A stretch of DNA of 64,000 nucleotides from Oscillatoriales cyanobacterium (GCA_004292515.1 RDXB01000032.1:51624-115623), one strand, 5' to 3'; positions 53,989 through 62,417 are shown, numbered from the stretch's first letter. Numbers and translations: made by a program. Notes: generated by a model from the letters alone, not told the origin.

Positions 53989-54633
53989 TTGTCTGGGTTG
54001 ACCCATTCGCTAGCCAGTACGATCGAGGCGATTTTGTATCTCAAGGGGCAGCCTTTGACCCTGGCGGAAATTGCTGACTGTGCAGGCTGCGCGCGCGATG
54101 TGGCTCGCGAGGCGCTGCTGGCGTTGATCGGCGACTATGGCCAGCGGGATACGGCCTTGGAAATTGCAGAGACCGATCGGGGCTACACCTTGCAACTGCG
54201 GGAAGCATTTCAGCCCTTGGTGGAGCGGCTTGTCCCGGCAGATTTGGGCGTGGCGGCCCTGCGCACCTTGGCGGCGATCGCCCTCAAGGGGCCGATTCCG
54301 ATGGCGGATTTGGTGGATTTGCGCGGCTCGGGAGCCTACCAACATGTGCAAGAGCTGGTGGAGCGCGAGTTCGTCAAAAAACGTCGGTTTGGCCGATCGT
54401 CCCTGATCCAAGTCAGCGAAAAGTTTCACCGCTACTTCCAGTTGGATGTGGATAATCCCAGCTCGGGTCAGTTGGAATTGGCCCTCAGTCAGTTGCGATC
54501 GAGCCTGCCCACCGAGGATGCCGACGACGCGCTAGAGGACGATCTGGATCACGAGTTAGATCGCGAGTTGGATCGCGAGTTGGATCACGAGTTGGACGGT
54601 GAGCCAGCAGATGACGAGCTGCCATCGGGCTGA
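53989..54633 (+). CDS. scpB: Segregation and condensation protein B
   Basis: 214 residues. ScpB is the winged-helix partner of ScpA in the SMC chromosome-organising complex. Seen: TIEAILYLKGQPLTLAEIAD (first winged helix), RTLAAIALKGPIPMADLVDL and GSGAYQHVQELVEREFVKKR (second winged helix). The start is a TTG at 53989, eight bases after AGAGGA. The ATG at 53981 is in another frame and stops after six codons. The last ~45 residues are an acidic repeat (LDHELDRELDRELDHELD) encoded by a repeating GAGTTGGATCGC unit, beyond the usual family length. The crcB-like gene begins just after the stop. Confidence 0.9.
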   Translation: MSGLTHSLASTIEAILYLKGQPLTLAEIADCAGCARDVAREALLALIGDYGQRDTALEIAETDRGYTLQLREAFQPLVERLVPADLGVAALRTLAAIALKGPIPMADLVDLRGSGAYQHVQELVEREFVKKRRFGRSSLIQVSEKFHRYFQLDVDNPSSGQLELALSQLRSSLPTEDADDALEDDLDHELDRELDRELDHELDGEPADDELPSG

Positions 54634-54677
54634 GTGTGCCGAACCCCCAACTGCAATCACCGTTGGATGAACCGATC

Positions 54678-55106
54678 ATGAGCAAATGGATGCAACTGTG
54701 GGCGATCGTGGCGGAGCGATCGGACTGGCGCGCCCCGATCGCCATTGCCTTGGGCGCAGTGCCGGGGGCGCTGGCTCGCTACTACCTCTCGGCGGCCTGC
54801 ACCCATTGGTGGGGAAGTGGCTGGCCAGTGGGCACGGCGATCGTCAACCTGTCAGGGGCTTTGTTGATGGGAATCTTTGCGGGCTGGGCTAGTGGATTGC
54901 CGGGGGGCGTTGCACCAGAGTTGCGATTGCTATTTGCGGTGGGTTTTTTAGGGTCTTACACCACTTTTTCAACTTATCTGTTGGATACTGCTTGGCTGGC
55001 GCGATCGAGCAGCCTATTCAGCACCTTGACCTACGGTTTGGGCAGTTTGGGGCTGGGGTTGGCAGCCTTAGAAGCCGGTCGTTGGCTGGCCAACCGCTGG
55101 CTCTAG
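54678..55106 (+). CDS. crcB: CrcB/FluC fluoride channel
   Basis: 142 residues from the ATG at 54678 (MSKWMQLWAIV); a GTG at 54636, three bases past the scpB stop, gives 14 more. Four membrane helices. Family motifs: ALGAVPGALARYYL, GTAIVNLSGALLMG (pore Asn) and AVGFLGSYTTFSTYL (Phe and Thr of the fluoride pore). It exports fluoride from the cytoplasm as a dual-topology dimer. It probably shares a transcript with scpB. I see no fluoride riboswitch before it. Confidence 0.93.
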   Translation: MSKWMQLWAIVAERSDWRAPIAIALGAVPGALARYYLSAACTHWWGSGWPVGTAIVNLSGALLMGIFAGWASGLPGGVAPELRLLFAVGFLGSYTTFSTYLLDTAWLARSSSLFSTLTYGLGSLGLGLAALEAGRWLANRWL

Positions 55107-55246
55107 GTTCGATCGCCTCCATAACTACCAATTTTGTAACAAGGTTGTTAGCTCGAAAAGAGTATGACTTTCATCGAGCATCAGTCAATTACCAATCACG
55201 CATCAACGGTCAACTGCCCAGGGCGATCGCTGATTCCCGCTAGCTC

Positions 55247-55332
55247 CAGCCTTTACCTCAAACGATTGGTACATCAGATCGCAGATGCGATGAAGCTGTT
55301 AGTCGGTGGGCATTGCTCACCCTACAGGCTGT
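55247..55332 (-). repeat. Copy 2 of the ~90-bp dispersed element
   Basis: Reverse complement of the element at 19325-19420, with few differences and without its 8-bp TTGCGATC duplication. It includes GGTGGGCATTGCTCACCCTAC, the reverse of the GTAGGGTGGGCAATGCCCACC motif. Flanked on both sides by a near-identical CAGGGCGATCGCTGAT…GCTAGCT sequence. Confidence 0.8.
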
Positions 55333-55945
55333 CCAGGGCGATCGCTGATCCCCGCTAGCTATCATTCCTGAACGATGGATACCATCTCAATTAGGGATCA
55401 CTTCAAACACCCCTATTTCGTCCATCAACTCCCTTGACAACCAGCTAAACCGTTGCAATTCGACATACCCACTTCAGCGTTACTCCCAGACAGGTTGCCC
55501 TAGGCGATCGGGATTATGAATCAAGTTAAATCAATGTCAACTTTTGTCGATCGCCCTAGACGTTACAGGGCAAGTCGATTATCTTTTGATCAAGGCACGA
55601 AAGGAGCAACAAACGCTTCTCTTCCCAAACAGTCTTAGGTGCGTGCCTCCCGCCTAGAGACTGACATAACTTCTCCTTCCAAACAGCATCAATAACTCAT
55701 TGTCTCCAGTAGCATTTGCGCCATGCGGCGATCGAACCGGTAGCTAAATTGTTGAATCAACGACTAGCTCATTCGGGAGGTTTTGAATCGTCAGGTTCGC
55801 ACCAAAGGCGCTGCTAACAAAGCAGTCTGAATCGACTGAGTGATGTGTGAATGTGTGAAGTTGTGGTTAGTTGTAGACCCCATTGATTCCTGTTGAGAGT
55901 AAAACCTGTTGAGTGATTCCTGTCTTCAGATAGCCAGCGAAAGAA

Positions 55946-55981
55946 AAAAGGTCTAGTCCAATCCTGGGCTAGACCTTTTGG
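55946..55981 (-). terminator. Terminator downstream of the lipoprotein gene
   Basis: AAAAGGTCTAG (55946-55956) and CTAGACCTTTT (55969-55979) form an 11-bp perfect stem. In minus orientation the stem is followed by a T-rich run (55944-55949 read in reverse). It lies about 115 bp past the end of the minus-strand lipoprotein gene and probably ends the DUF2237-lipoprotein transcript; it may also work the other way. Confidence 0.7.
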
Positions 55982-56094
55982 ATTTGGGGTGTTGTCACAG
56001 TTTGAGCCGCTGACCGTAGTGGATCGTAACGATTGAGCTTGGGCAATTAATCCACCAGATGCTGCAATCAATCACCTCTGCAATCAACACAACG

Positions 56095-56619
56095 TCATCT
56101 CAATAACGCAATCAACACAACGCAATCAACACAACGCCAAAAGAAGAGCGATCGCTCCCAACCATCGGGCGGAAATATTTCGGGCGGGCAGAGTTCTTCC
56201 TCAGCCACCTTGAGAATCTGTAAGCGAATTTCCAGCAAGTTATCTGTCTGGCTCACGGTCTGAATCAGATCCACCAAACCTTTTTTGTCGCCACCCCGTT
56301 TGAGGGTTTCGCACATCCGCTGGGCTTCATTCAGGACTTGGCGATCGTCCATTTTGGCCAGACCCGTCAGGTAGACTTCTGACTCGGATTCTGGGTAGCG
56401 CTCTGTGACATAGCGAACCAAGCGCTTGCGAAAGGTTGCTGGTTCGATTTCTGGGACTGATGGTTCGGTAGCACACCCCACCAACCCCCAGCCCAGGGCC
56501 ATGACGATCGCCCCCAGCCATTGCCTAGGCCTACTCGGGGAGCGCTTCAGAGTCTGGTGCTGATAACTCGGGGGCTGATAACTCGGGGGCTGATGGCTCG
56601 GGGGAGATCGGTAGGGCAT
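56095..56619 (-). CDS. Putative lipoprotein of unknown function
   Basis: 174 residues from the ATG at 56619 (MPYRSPPSHQ). Near 45-55 is a hydrophobic stretch ending in the lipobox LVGC (GAIVMALGWGLVGCATE), so it is probably a lipoprotein. The mature part is helical and charged, with FRKRLVRYVTERYPESESEV and LLEIRLQILKVAEEELCPPE. The stretch before the signal is long and Pro/Tyr/Gln-repetitive (SYQPPSYQ), so the true start may be a non-ATG codon nearer the signal. The frame overlaps the 3' end of the upstream DUF2237 gene by 89 bp, so the repeat-rich part is probably shared DNA rather than protein. Confidence 0.6.
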   Translation of the reverse strand: MPYRSPPSHQPPSYQPPSYQHQTLKRSPSRPRQWLGAIVMALGWGLVGCATEPSVPEIEPATFRKRLVRYVTERYPESESEVYLTGLAKMDDRQVLNEAQRMCETLKRGGDKKGLVDLIQTVSQTDNLLEIRLQILKVAEEELCPPEIFPPDGWERSLFFWRCVDCVVLIALLR

Positions 56620-57103
56620 GACGTTGTAAATCCTCCAGGGCGATCGTGTTAAGCGCGGCTGCATGGGTTGCCTGCAAGTCCACGGGCGGAGCCACCCCAG
56701 CCACCAAAGCCTCTTGCCAACGGCTGGCACAGAGACACCAGCGATCTCCCGGTTTTAGCCCTGGAAAATCCGCCCAAGGAGCAGGCGCACTCAGATCGTT
56801 GCCCTGTGCTTTTGTAAAGGCTAAAAAAGCCTCCGTCACTTGTGCACAAACTGTATGGGAACCGCGATCGAGTGAGCCTGTTTCACAACTGCCTGTTCGA
56901 TAAAATCCCGTCATTGGAGACAGGCAGCAGGGTTGCAAAGACCCGCCCAGCACGTTGCGAGTCGTTGGTGCTGGCACGCGCAACGCCTCTACTCCAGACA
57001 AATCAGATGCTTCTTTTTTTGTCTGATTCGTCCCCTCGTTGGCTGATTGAGGTGAAGAATGACCCGCAGACGAGTCGTTGATCGATCGCAGTTCGTCAGT
57101 CAT
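56531..57103 (-). CDS. DUF2237 family protein
   Basis: 190 residues. The middle (about 47-145) matches DUF2237: RNVLGGSLQPCCLSPMTGFY, GSHTVCAQVTEAFLAF, KAQGNDLSAPAPWADFPGLK and PGDRWCLCASRWQEALVAGV, with the conserved paired cysteines and THAAALNTIALEDLQRHAL. Function of the family is not known. The first ~45 residues are Ser/Asn-rich, and the last ~25 repeat EPSAPELSAPELSAP from a tandem DNA repeat that overlaps the start of the lipoprotein frame. Confidence 0.88.
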   Translation of the reverse strand: MTDELRSINDSSAGHSSPQSANEGTNQTKKEASDLSGVEALRVPAPTTRNVLGGSLQPCCLSPMTGFYRTGSCETGSLDRGSHTVCAQVTEAFLAFTKAQGNDLSAPAPWADFPGLKPGDRWCLCASRWQEALVAGVAPPVDLQATHAAALNTIALEDLQRHALPISPEPSAPELSAPELSAPDSEALPE

Positions 57104-57221
57104 AAGCTCTAGCCTGCTCTAGCCCATAGTCCCGACTAGACCCTACCAAGAAAAACTATCGAAACGTCAACAAGCCGTTGATTAACCTTCTAACAGCACA
57201 CCACCGTCTGCTATCAAGCGA

Positions 57222-57818
57222 CTAATCGGCAAAACGCTCTTCGGCCCAAGGTTCACCACGCTTGTGGTAGCCATTGCGTTCCCAAAAACCCAATTCGTCG
57301 CGATCGAGAAATTCCAAACCATTCAGCCATTTTGTACTTTTCCAGGCGTACAAATGCGGCACAACCAAGCGCAAGGGCCCACCGTGATCCGGTGGAAGCG
57401 GCTCACCAAATAACTGATAAGCCAGGAAGTTTTCTGGGCGCAGGAAATCCTCAAGAGCCAAATTGGTGGTGTAGCCGCCATAGGCGTGCTGCATGACATG
57501 GACAGCGCGTGGCTCCAAGTCGATCGCCTGCATCAAGTCTGTCACCTTCACCCCACGCCACTGCACATCCAACTTAGACCAGCGCGTGACGCAGTGAAAA
57601 TCGGCCGTGAAGTCTGACTGGGGCAGCGCCATGATATCAGCCCAACGGAGGACGATCGGCTGCTGGATCGCTCCCCAAATTTTCAGTTCCCAGCGATCGA
57701 GCGCGATCGTTGGTGTGTCGCCATAGGTCAACACGGGAAACCCTTTGGCGAGGTATTGTCCTGGGGGGACGCGATCGCCTTGGCTGGGTTCGGGCTTTTG
57801 GAAAAATTTACCGATCAT
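57222..57818 (-). CDS. Sulfite-oxidase-like molybdopterin oxidoreductase
   Basis: 198 residues, one SUOX/YedY-type molybdopterin domain without heme or dimerisation domains. The molybdenum-ligand Cys is in TADFHCVTRWSKLDVQW. Other family segments: LKIWGAIQQPIVLRWADIMA, AYGGYTTNLALEDFL and DHGGPLRLVVPHLYAWKSTKW. There is no signal peptide, so it is probably cytosolic, unlike periplasmic MsrP. Substrate unknown. It needs molybdopterin cofactor, consistent with moaC in this window. Confidence 0.92.
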   Translation of the reverse strand: MIGKFFQKPEPSQGDRVPPGQYLAKGFPVLTYGDTPTIALDRWELKIWGAIQQPIVLRWADIMALPQSDFTADFHCVTRWSKLDVQWRGVKVTDLMQAIDLEPRAVHVMQHAYGGYTTNLALEDFLRPENFLAYQLFGEPLPPDHGGPLRLVVPHLYAWKSTKWLNGLEFLDRDELGFWERNGYHKRGEPWAEERFAD

Positions 57819-58146
57819 GGCCAGCAGCTCCAGTGCAAGCGTTGATGTTCTCGGATACTATCGATATTTTTTTAGGATCAGAATTTTGCTATTCGAGCGC
57901 TTATATTCAAATTTTCAGAATTTTGATCAAAGCTTTTGATCGATTGAGTTCTTTAACTGAGTTCTTTAATTGGGTTCTTTAATTTGTTCTGGAATTTTCT
58001 GGGATTTTGATTCGTTCTTGAATCTCGCCTAGAACTGCTAATTTTGCCCAAAACAATGCTCAGTTCACGAATTGGGCTGTTTTCAGTTGGCGCTGACATC
58101 GGCCATTTGCATATTAGGGTTGCATATCGGGAAATGGAGCCGCTAG
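57819..58146. other. AT-rich spacer with 13-bp tandem GAGTTCTTTAA repeat
   Basis: 328 bp, clearly AT-rich and without a supported gene. About 57948-57986 repeats GAGTTCTTTAACT / GAGTTCTTTAATT / GGGTTCTTTAATT. The left part should hold the promoter of the molybdoenzyme gene; the right part follows the L32 gene. Confidence 0.45.
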
Positions 58147-58434
58147 TTAAGGCTCAGGTGGGCAACCACGCACCAACTGGGTCATTCGCATTGTGACCCC
58201 AAAACTCCGAATCTCAAATCTTGGGCGGTAATCTTGGGCAGCAATCTTGGGCAGCAATCTTGGGCCTGCTTCTTCTTCAGTGTCTTTCGTGGGGAAGACA
58301 AAGGTTGATCGACCGGTCAGGATCGATTTGCCCAAAGACAGGGCTTGTTGCGCACGTAGCGCGGCTTTACGCTTCCAAGTGGCGCGGCGTTGGTCGCGCT
58401 TGCCATTGGAGGTTTTCTTCTTAGGGACTGCCAT
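58147..58434 (-). CDS. rpmF: 50S ribosomal protein L32 with an unusual C-terminal extension
   Basis: 95 residues from the ATG at 58434 ([20 protein letters not shown]). The first ~57 residues are normal cyanobacterial L32 ending in [10 protein letters not shown]; most cyanobacterial L32 proteins stop about there. The frame then continues 38 residues. It first crosses a 13-bp tandem repeat (58217-58268, AATCTTGGGCAGC units) that is read in successive frames as [14 protein letters not shown], then sequence with no homology I recognise. The extension begins at the repeat, which suggests repeat expansion or mutation removed the stop codon. Confidence 0.85.
   Translation of the reverse strand: MAVPKKKTSNGKRDQRRATWKRKAALRAQQALSLGKSILTGRSTFVFPTKDTEEEAGPRLLPKIAAQDYRPRFEIRSFGVTMRMTQLVRGCPPEP
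58217..58268. repeat. 13-bp tandem repeat inside the end of rpmF
   Basis: Four units: AATCTTGGGCGGT, AATCTTGGGCAGC, AATCTTGGGCAGC and AATCTTGGGCCTG. Because 13 is not a multiple of three, a change in copy number shifts the frame of everything downstream in the gene. Confidence 0.85.
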
Positions 58435-58910
58435 ACGATCGGGTGTCGTGTCGCGACAAACAGACAACCTTTCGATTTTAGACTAGTCGGGCTGCGATCG
58501 CTAGACGGTTAGTGGGGTTTCTCCCTGGGCGGTAACCCTGGATCATTCAAGCACCGAACCTTAATCCGCAGGGCAATGCTAGCAACGTTGGTTGGCGATC
58601 GGCCCGGCGCTTGATGCTCAATCACTGGCGATCGTTGGGGTATCAGTTACTCGTGGATTGACTGGTGCATTGACCGCTGCGGCCCGCTCGATCGATGGCA
58701 GCTTGCTCCCTTTCAACGCTGCCATTAGAGGATATCTGAGTAGCCAAAGTTGATACGCTGTATGCCCCAACGATCAACGTAGATAAGGGGTTTAGGTCCT
58801 TTGCCCCACGACTATTGGGGCTTGGCCCATGCCGAAAGACACTTTTCAGACATCCTCTCAAATCAGACATCCTCTCAAATACTGTCCTTCAATACCGTCT
58901 AATCACTCCA
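58435..58910. other. Spacer between divergent rpmF and the CpcS-type lyase gene
   Basis: 476 bp without a supported gene. About 58786-58830 holds a degraded relative of the AAGGGGCTTAAGCCCC element (AAGGGGTTTAGGTCCTTT, then CCCCACGACTATTGGGGC). At 58850-58881 CAGACATCCTCTCAAAT occurs twice in tandem. Both flanking promoters must lie here. Confidence 0.5.
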
Positions 58911-59477
58911 ATGACTTTTCAAGCCCTCGCAACATTTCAGACCTTTTTTGAGCATTGCGTTGGCGACTGGAGCGCCGAACGCACCTACCATTACTTGCGC
59001 AACCAAACCGTGGAGCGATCGCACACAGAGTTTCAAATTCGCCCCATTTCCCTAGCCCAAAAACAGCAAGTCTTGCGGGACAATGAGCGACCCGATCGCG
59101 CGGATCTCGATCAGATTCCGGGCTATCACCTCGACTTCCAAACGGTATCTGAGTATGGCGATCGGGTGGCCCAAAGCTTGAATTTTTTGTTTGTGCCCAA
59201 TCTGGAGGTCGGTTCCCTGTTAAAGGGAGATTACCTGCGCGATCGGGCTTACGAAGAAACCCAGCCGATGGTGGCCCAGTTTCGGTTTGAGACGCAATCG
59301 CGCGAATTGTTAATGACCACGCGCTACAAAACCGTTGTCTCGGTTGATTCAATCACCTTGGTTAACCCGCAGTTGCGAGTCCGGCGCATTTTGAACTATC
59401 ACCGACCGGAAGACGACCAAGCCCCGCTCGATCGAATCGCCCTCGCGGGGTTTGGCATCGAACAAAAGGTGAATTAG
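58911..59477 (+). CDS. Phycobiliprotein lyase of the CpcS/CpeS family
   Basis: 188 residues from the ATG at 58911 (MTFQALATFQ). Lipocalin-like bilin lyases of this family attach phycocyanobilin or phycoerythrobilin to phycobiliprotein cysteines. Family segments: FFEHCVGDWSAERTYHYL at the start, SLNFLFVPN, KGDYLRDRAYEE, FRFETQSRELLMTTRYKTV and the C-terminal IALAGFGIEQKV. Which subunit it serves is not clear from the sequence. It indicates a phycobilisome-bearing cyanobacterium. Confidence 0.88.
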   Translation: MTFQALATFQTFFEHCVGDWSAERTYHYLRNQTVERSHTEFQIRPISLAQKQQVLRDNERPDRADLDQIPGYHLDFQTVSEYGDRVAQSLNFLFVPNLEVGSLLKGDYLRDRAYEETQPMVAQFRFETQSRELLMTTRYKTVVSVDSITLVNPQLRVRRILNYHRPEDDQAPLDRIALAGFGIEQKVN

Positions 59478-59550
59478 CCTAGAGCCATTGCATAGTTAGC
59501 TGCACAGTCAGCTTGTAGACGCGGGTGTGGGGCGATCGACAGGAACCGTT

Positions 59551-59820
59551 ATGACGAATGTCAAAGCTTGGATCGTCTTGACGATCGGATTTTTTCTGGT
59601 GTCCGAGCTATTGCAATGGCTGGGCAAGCTGATGTTGCCCGCGCCATTGGTTTATGGGGGCGGCGTGGCGCTGGCCGTGGCGGCCAATTGGGATCGGCGG
59701 GCGGGCATTCCGTTCAAGTGGCTAGATCGCTGGGCGGCTTTGGAACAGTGGTCGGGGGTGGAGCGATCGTCCCGGCCTTTTCATGCGCCGGGTTCGGAGG
59801 TGCGATCGCCGCGACCATAG
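59551..59820 (+). CDS. Small membrane protein of unknown function
   Basis: 89 residues from the ATG at 59551, preceded by AGGA at 59541-59544. Two hydrophobic segments: AWIVLTIGFFLVSELLQWL and APLVYGGGVALAVAANW. The tail (about 55-89) is Trp/Arg-rich and soluble. The last 107 bp overlap the 3' end of the convergent cysteine-cluster gene. No family recognised. Confidence 0.6.
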   Translation: MTNVKAWIVLTIGFFLVSELLQWLGKLMLPAPLVYGGGVALAVAANWDRRAGIPFKWLDRWAALEQWSGVERSSRPFHAPGSEVRSPRP

Positions 59821-60460
59821 CGATCGCCGGCCCCAGAGATTCGTGGAGTTCTCCCGCGATCGTGGGCACTCGGCAATCGGTACAGGCCACCTGCAACCCC
59901 GCGATCGCTGCTTCTAGGGCAAAATTCGCTGTGGGCAGCGATCGCGCTGGCCAATTGCCCGACTCCCACCCCACTTGGCAGTCTTGGGCGCAGCAAGCAT
60001 GGTGCGATCGACAAGCGGCCGGCCGCACCGCATAGATTCCGCAAGTTCCATCCGATCCTAGGAAGGCACAAGGAATTTTCTGAGTGAGGCGATCGGCGGG
60101 GTCGAGGGATTTTAATCGGGCTGCCGTGATTGCCAAGCGTTGTCGCAGTGACTGCTGCTGGGAGTCGGGCAATGCTGCCAGCCAATGGGCGATCGCCTGG
60201 GCCTCTAGCCCCATCACCGGCACGGTCAAGTAACAACACCAAGCACAACCCCGACCGCAAGCCACCACTTGCCCCGCCAAAGCAGCCGCCACGGTGCGAT
60301 CGCCCCAGTCCCACAATTCCCGCTGGAGCGCCAGCAATCCTGCCACACCGAACTGCTGCCAGCGCGCGATCGCCTGTTGATAGGTGTCAGTGGCGATCGC
60401 TTGGGCTTGGTGCAACCGATCAAGAGGCGATCGGATATTGGGAGCGGGAGGATTGGGCAT
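59714..60460 (-). CDS. YkgJ/UPF0153 family cysteine-cluster protein
   Basis: 248 residues. The Zn/Fe-chelating cluster is spread as CGRGCAWCC (about 87-95), CAFLGSDGTCGIYAVRPAAC (about 158-177) and HHACCAQDC (about 180-188). Function is not established; family members bind a metal or cluster. The ends (about 1-80 and 195-248) are Ala-rich. Its 3' end overlaps the small membrane protein gene on the other strand; the C-terminal part is therefore uncertain. Confidence 0.85.
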   Translation of the reverse strand: MPNPPAPNIRSPLDRLHQAQAIATDTYQQAIARWQQFGVAGLLALQRELWDWGDRTVAAALAGQVVACGRGCAWCCYLTVPVMGLEAQAIAHWLAALPDSQQQSLRQRLAITAARLKSLDPADRLTQKIPCAFLGSDGTCGIYAVRPAACRSHHACCAQDCQVGWESGNWPARSLPTANFALEAAIAGLQVACTDCRVPTIAGELHESLGPAIAMVAAIAPPNPAHEKAGTIAPPPTTVPKPPSDLAT

Positions 60461-60555
60461 TGATCTCAGGCAGGCGTTTCAGTCAGGGAGCAACGGTTGA
60501 TTCACCTGATTCACCCCTACCATCATCCAACCTCAACCGAACAGGAGTTGTTGAC

Positions 60556-62343
60556 GTGACGGGTTTATTCGGTTTGATTGCGGGTGCCCATTTCGATCGC
60601 AGTCCCGCCACCTGCGTGGTAGCCATGCTCGATCACTCAGCGATCACCCCAGCCCTCGCGCCAAGTGCCTTTTTGCATGAGGATGCTATTGCTGGCGGTT
60701 GGCTGGGCCCCACTTGGCAAGCCAGTCGCGATCGCCTTTGGCAAGATGCACAAGCGATCGTCTGGTTTGACGGCGAACTATACGATGCCGGACATCTAGC
60801 CCAACCCCATTCATCGATCGCCCCCGCTCGCCTCCTGGCCCAGTGCTATCAGCAAACAGGAAATTGGGTGTTTTTAGGCCGTTGGGATGGCTGCTTCAGT
60901 GCCGTTTTGTACGATCGCACCTGTCAGCAACTACACCTGATTACCGATCGCTACGGTCTCCGCCCCTTGCACTGGATGCAACACCGGGGAGGACTGGTTT
61001 GGAGTGGCAATTTAAAGGGCTTCCTAGCATTGCCTGATTTTGTGCCCCAGGTTGACCAAGACTCGGTGGAAGACTTCCTGGGCATGCGTTATTTGATGGG
61101 CAATCGCACCTGGTTTCGGGGGGTTGAATGCCTGTCTGCGGCCACGGTCTTGACCTGGGACGCTCGTTGGGCCACACTCACTCGCGATCGCTATTGGGAT
61201 TGGAAGGCGATTGACCCAGTCCCCGCCACCAGTAACTTACAGGAGCTTGCCCGCGAAGCAGGTCAGCGCTTGATTCAAGGCATGTGTCAACAGGCCCAAT
61301 TGCCAGGGCGATCGATGTTGACCTTTAGCGCCGGTCTCGACTCTCGGGCCCTGTTTGCTGCCGCCATCCACAGCCAACAACCTCCGCACCAAACCATCAC
61401 GTTTGAAAAACCCGGCGATCGCGAGGCCACCATCCCTCGCCGCTTATCCCGCCAGCACGGAATTTCCCATCAAACCATTCCCGTGCATCCGGCCCAGTGG
61501 GTGATTCCCCAGGCTCTAGCCACTTGGGATCTAGAAGCCATTGTTCCCCTAAACCAACTCATTTTCTATCCCACCCTCAACCCACTTTTAGCTCAGGATC
61601 AGCCACCCCAAGTCAACTTTCACGGGGCAGCCGGTGACGGTTTGGCTGGAGGAAACTTCCTATTTGCACCGGACTATCAAACCCAGTTTCTCAACCGTCA
61701 TCTCTGGCTCGACCAGCTGGCCCGTAGCCCTGAACATCACCGCCGCGTCAGCGATCGCTTCCGCCACTACTACCAACAACAGGAGCAGCAGTCCTACCCG
61801 ATCTACATTGATCACCGCATCCGCCGCTTTAGCGCCAAGGATTTCAACCTCTATCGCCTCTACGGTATCGAAACCCGCTGCCCTCTCTTGCACAATCCCT
61901 TGCAAGAGCTGCTCTACGCCTTGCCGCCCGCTTGGCGATCGCGCCGCCAATACTTTTACGCCTGGATGCTCCTGGAAACTTTTCCGGAGTACTATCGCCA
62001 TCTACCGCCCGACCTGCAATCGATCGCCCGACCGGAGCGACTACGGGCCAAGGTCGATCGCTTCTTAGGCAAGCTCGAGCGGCGGATGCCCCCCCTCAAG
62101 GCCCTGCGCCACCGATCAACGCCCAGTCTGCCCAGCCCACTGCTTCAAGAACCCAATCTCAATTTCTGTCGCCGCCTTCTGGACGCTAAAGCCCCGGCCT
62201 TCGCTCAGTTTGTTGACCCAGCCGTGGTTCGGGCCGATTGGGAAGCCCATCAACGGGGCGATCGCAACGATCCACGCATTTACGACATCCTGACCCTCGA
62301 TCTGTGGCTCCAAGCGATCGATCGTCGCCAGCCCCCGATCTGA
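60556..62343 (+). CDS. Asparagine-synthase-like protein without the glutaminase cysteine
   Basis: 595 residues from the GTG at 60556, eight bases after AGGAG; the frame stays open further upstream but opposite to the cysteine-cluster gene. The N-terminal part has the glutamine-amidotransferase fold (WFDGELYDAGHLA, FLGRWDGCFSAVLYDR, RYGLRPLHWM). It starts (V)TGLFGLIAG, so the Cys that should follow the initiator Met is replaced by Thr. The C-terminal half is the ATP-pyrophosphatase domain, with LTFSAGLDSRALFA in place of SGGLDS and FHGAAGDGLAGGNF. It may use ammonia, or make an amide or macrocycle on another substrate, as in lasso-peptide cyclases; no peptide gene is visible next to it. Function open. 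Confidence 0.85.
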   Translation: MTGLFGLIAGAHFDRSPATCVVAMLDHSAITPALAPSAFLHEDAIAGGWLGPTWQASRDRLWQDAQAIVWFDGELYDAGHLAQPHSSIAPARLLAQCYQQTGNWVFLGRWDGCFSAVLYDRTCQQLHLITDRYGLRPLHWMQHRGGLVWSGNLKGFLALPDFVPQVDQDSVEDFLGMRYLMGNRTWFRGVECLSAATVLTWDARWATLTRDRYWDWKAIDPVPATSNLQELAREAGQRLIQGMCQQAQLPGRSMLTFSAGLDSRALFAAAIHSQQPPHQTITFEKPGDREATIPRRLSRQHGISHQTIPVHPAQWVIPQALATWDLEAIVPLNQLIFYPTLNPLLAQDQPPQVNFHGAAGDGLAGGNFLFAPDYQTQFLNRHLWLDQLARSPEHHRRVSDRFRHYYQQQEQQSYPIYIDHRIRRFSAKDFNLYRLYGIETRCPLLHNPLQELLYALPPAWRSRRQYFYAWMLLETFPEYYRHLPPDLQSIARPERLRAKVDRFLGKLERRMPPLKALRHRSTPSLPSPLLQEPNLNFCRRLLDAKAPAFAQFVDPAVVRADWEAHQRGDRNDPRIYDILTLDLWLQAIDRRQPPI

Positions 62344-62378
62344 GTCCAGGGCGATCGGCTATCCATCTAACCCCCAAC

Positions 62379-62417
62379 CAAAAACAAGCAGCCTCCATCA
62401 TTTGGGGGCTGCTTGTT
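62379..62417 (-). terminator. Terminator of the psbD-psbC transcript
   Basis: Arms AACAAGCAGCC (62383-62393) and GGCTGCTTGTT (62407-62417) form a long stem, extended by TCC/GGG. On the minus strand it is followed by TTTTTGG. It lies about 90 bp past the psbC stop. Confidence 0.8.

Larger units (their letters stand above)
55107..56094. other. Long AT-richer noncoding spacer
   Basis: 988 bp with no supported gene. It contains copy 2 of the ~90-bp element (55247-55332). Two CAGGGCGATCGCTGAT…CCCGCTAGCT direct repeats (about 55219-55247 and 55334-55361) flank that copy. Further right are a GAAGGAGCAACAAACGCTTC tract and the minus-strand terminator at 55946-55981. I did not find an RNA gene. Confidence 0.5.
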
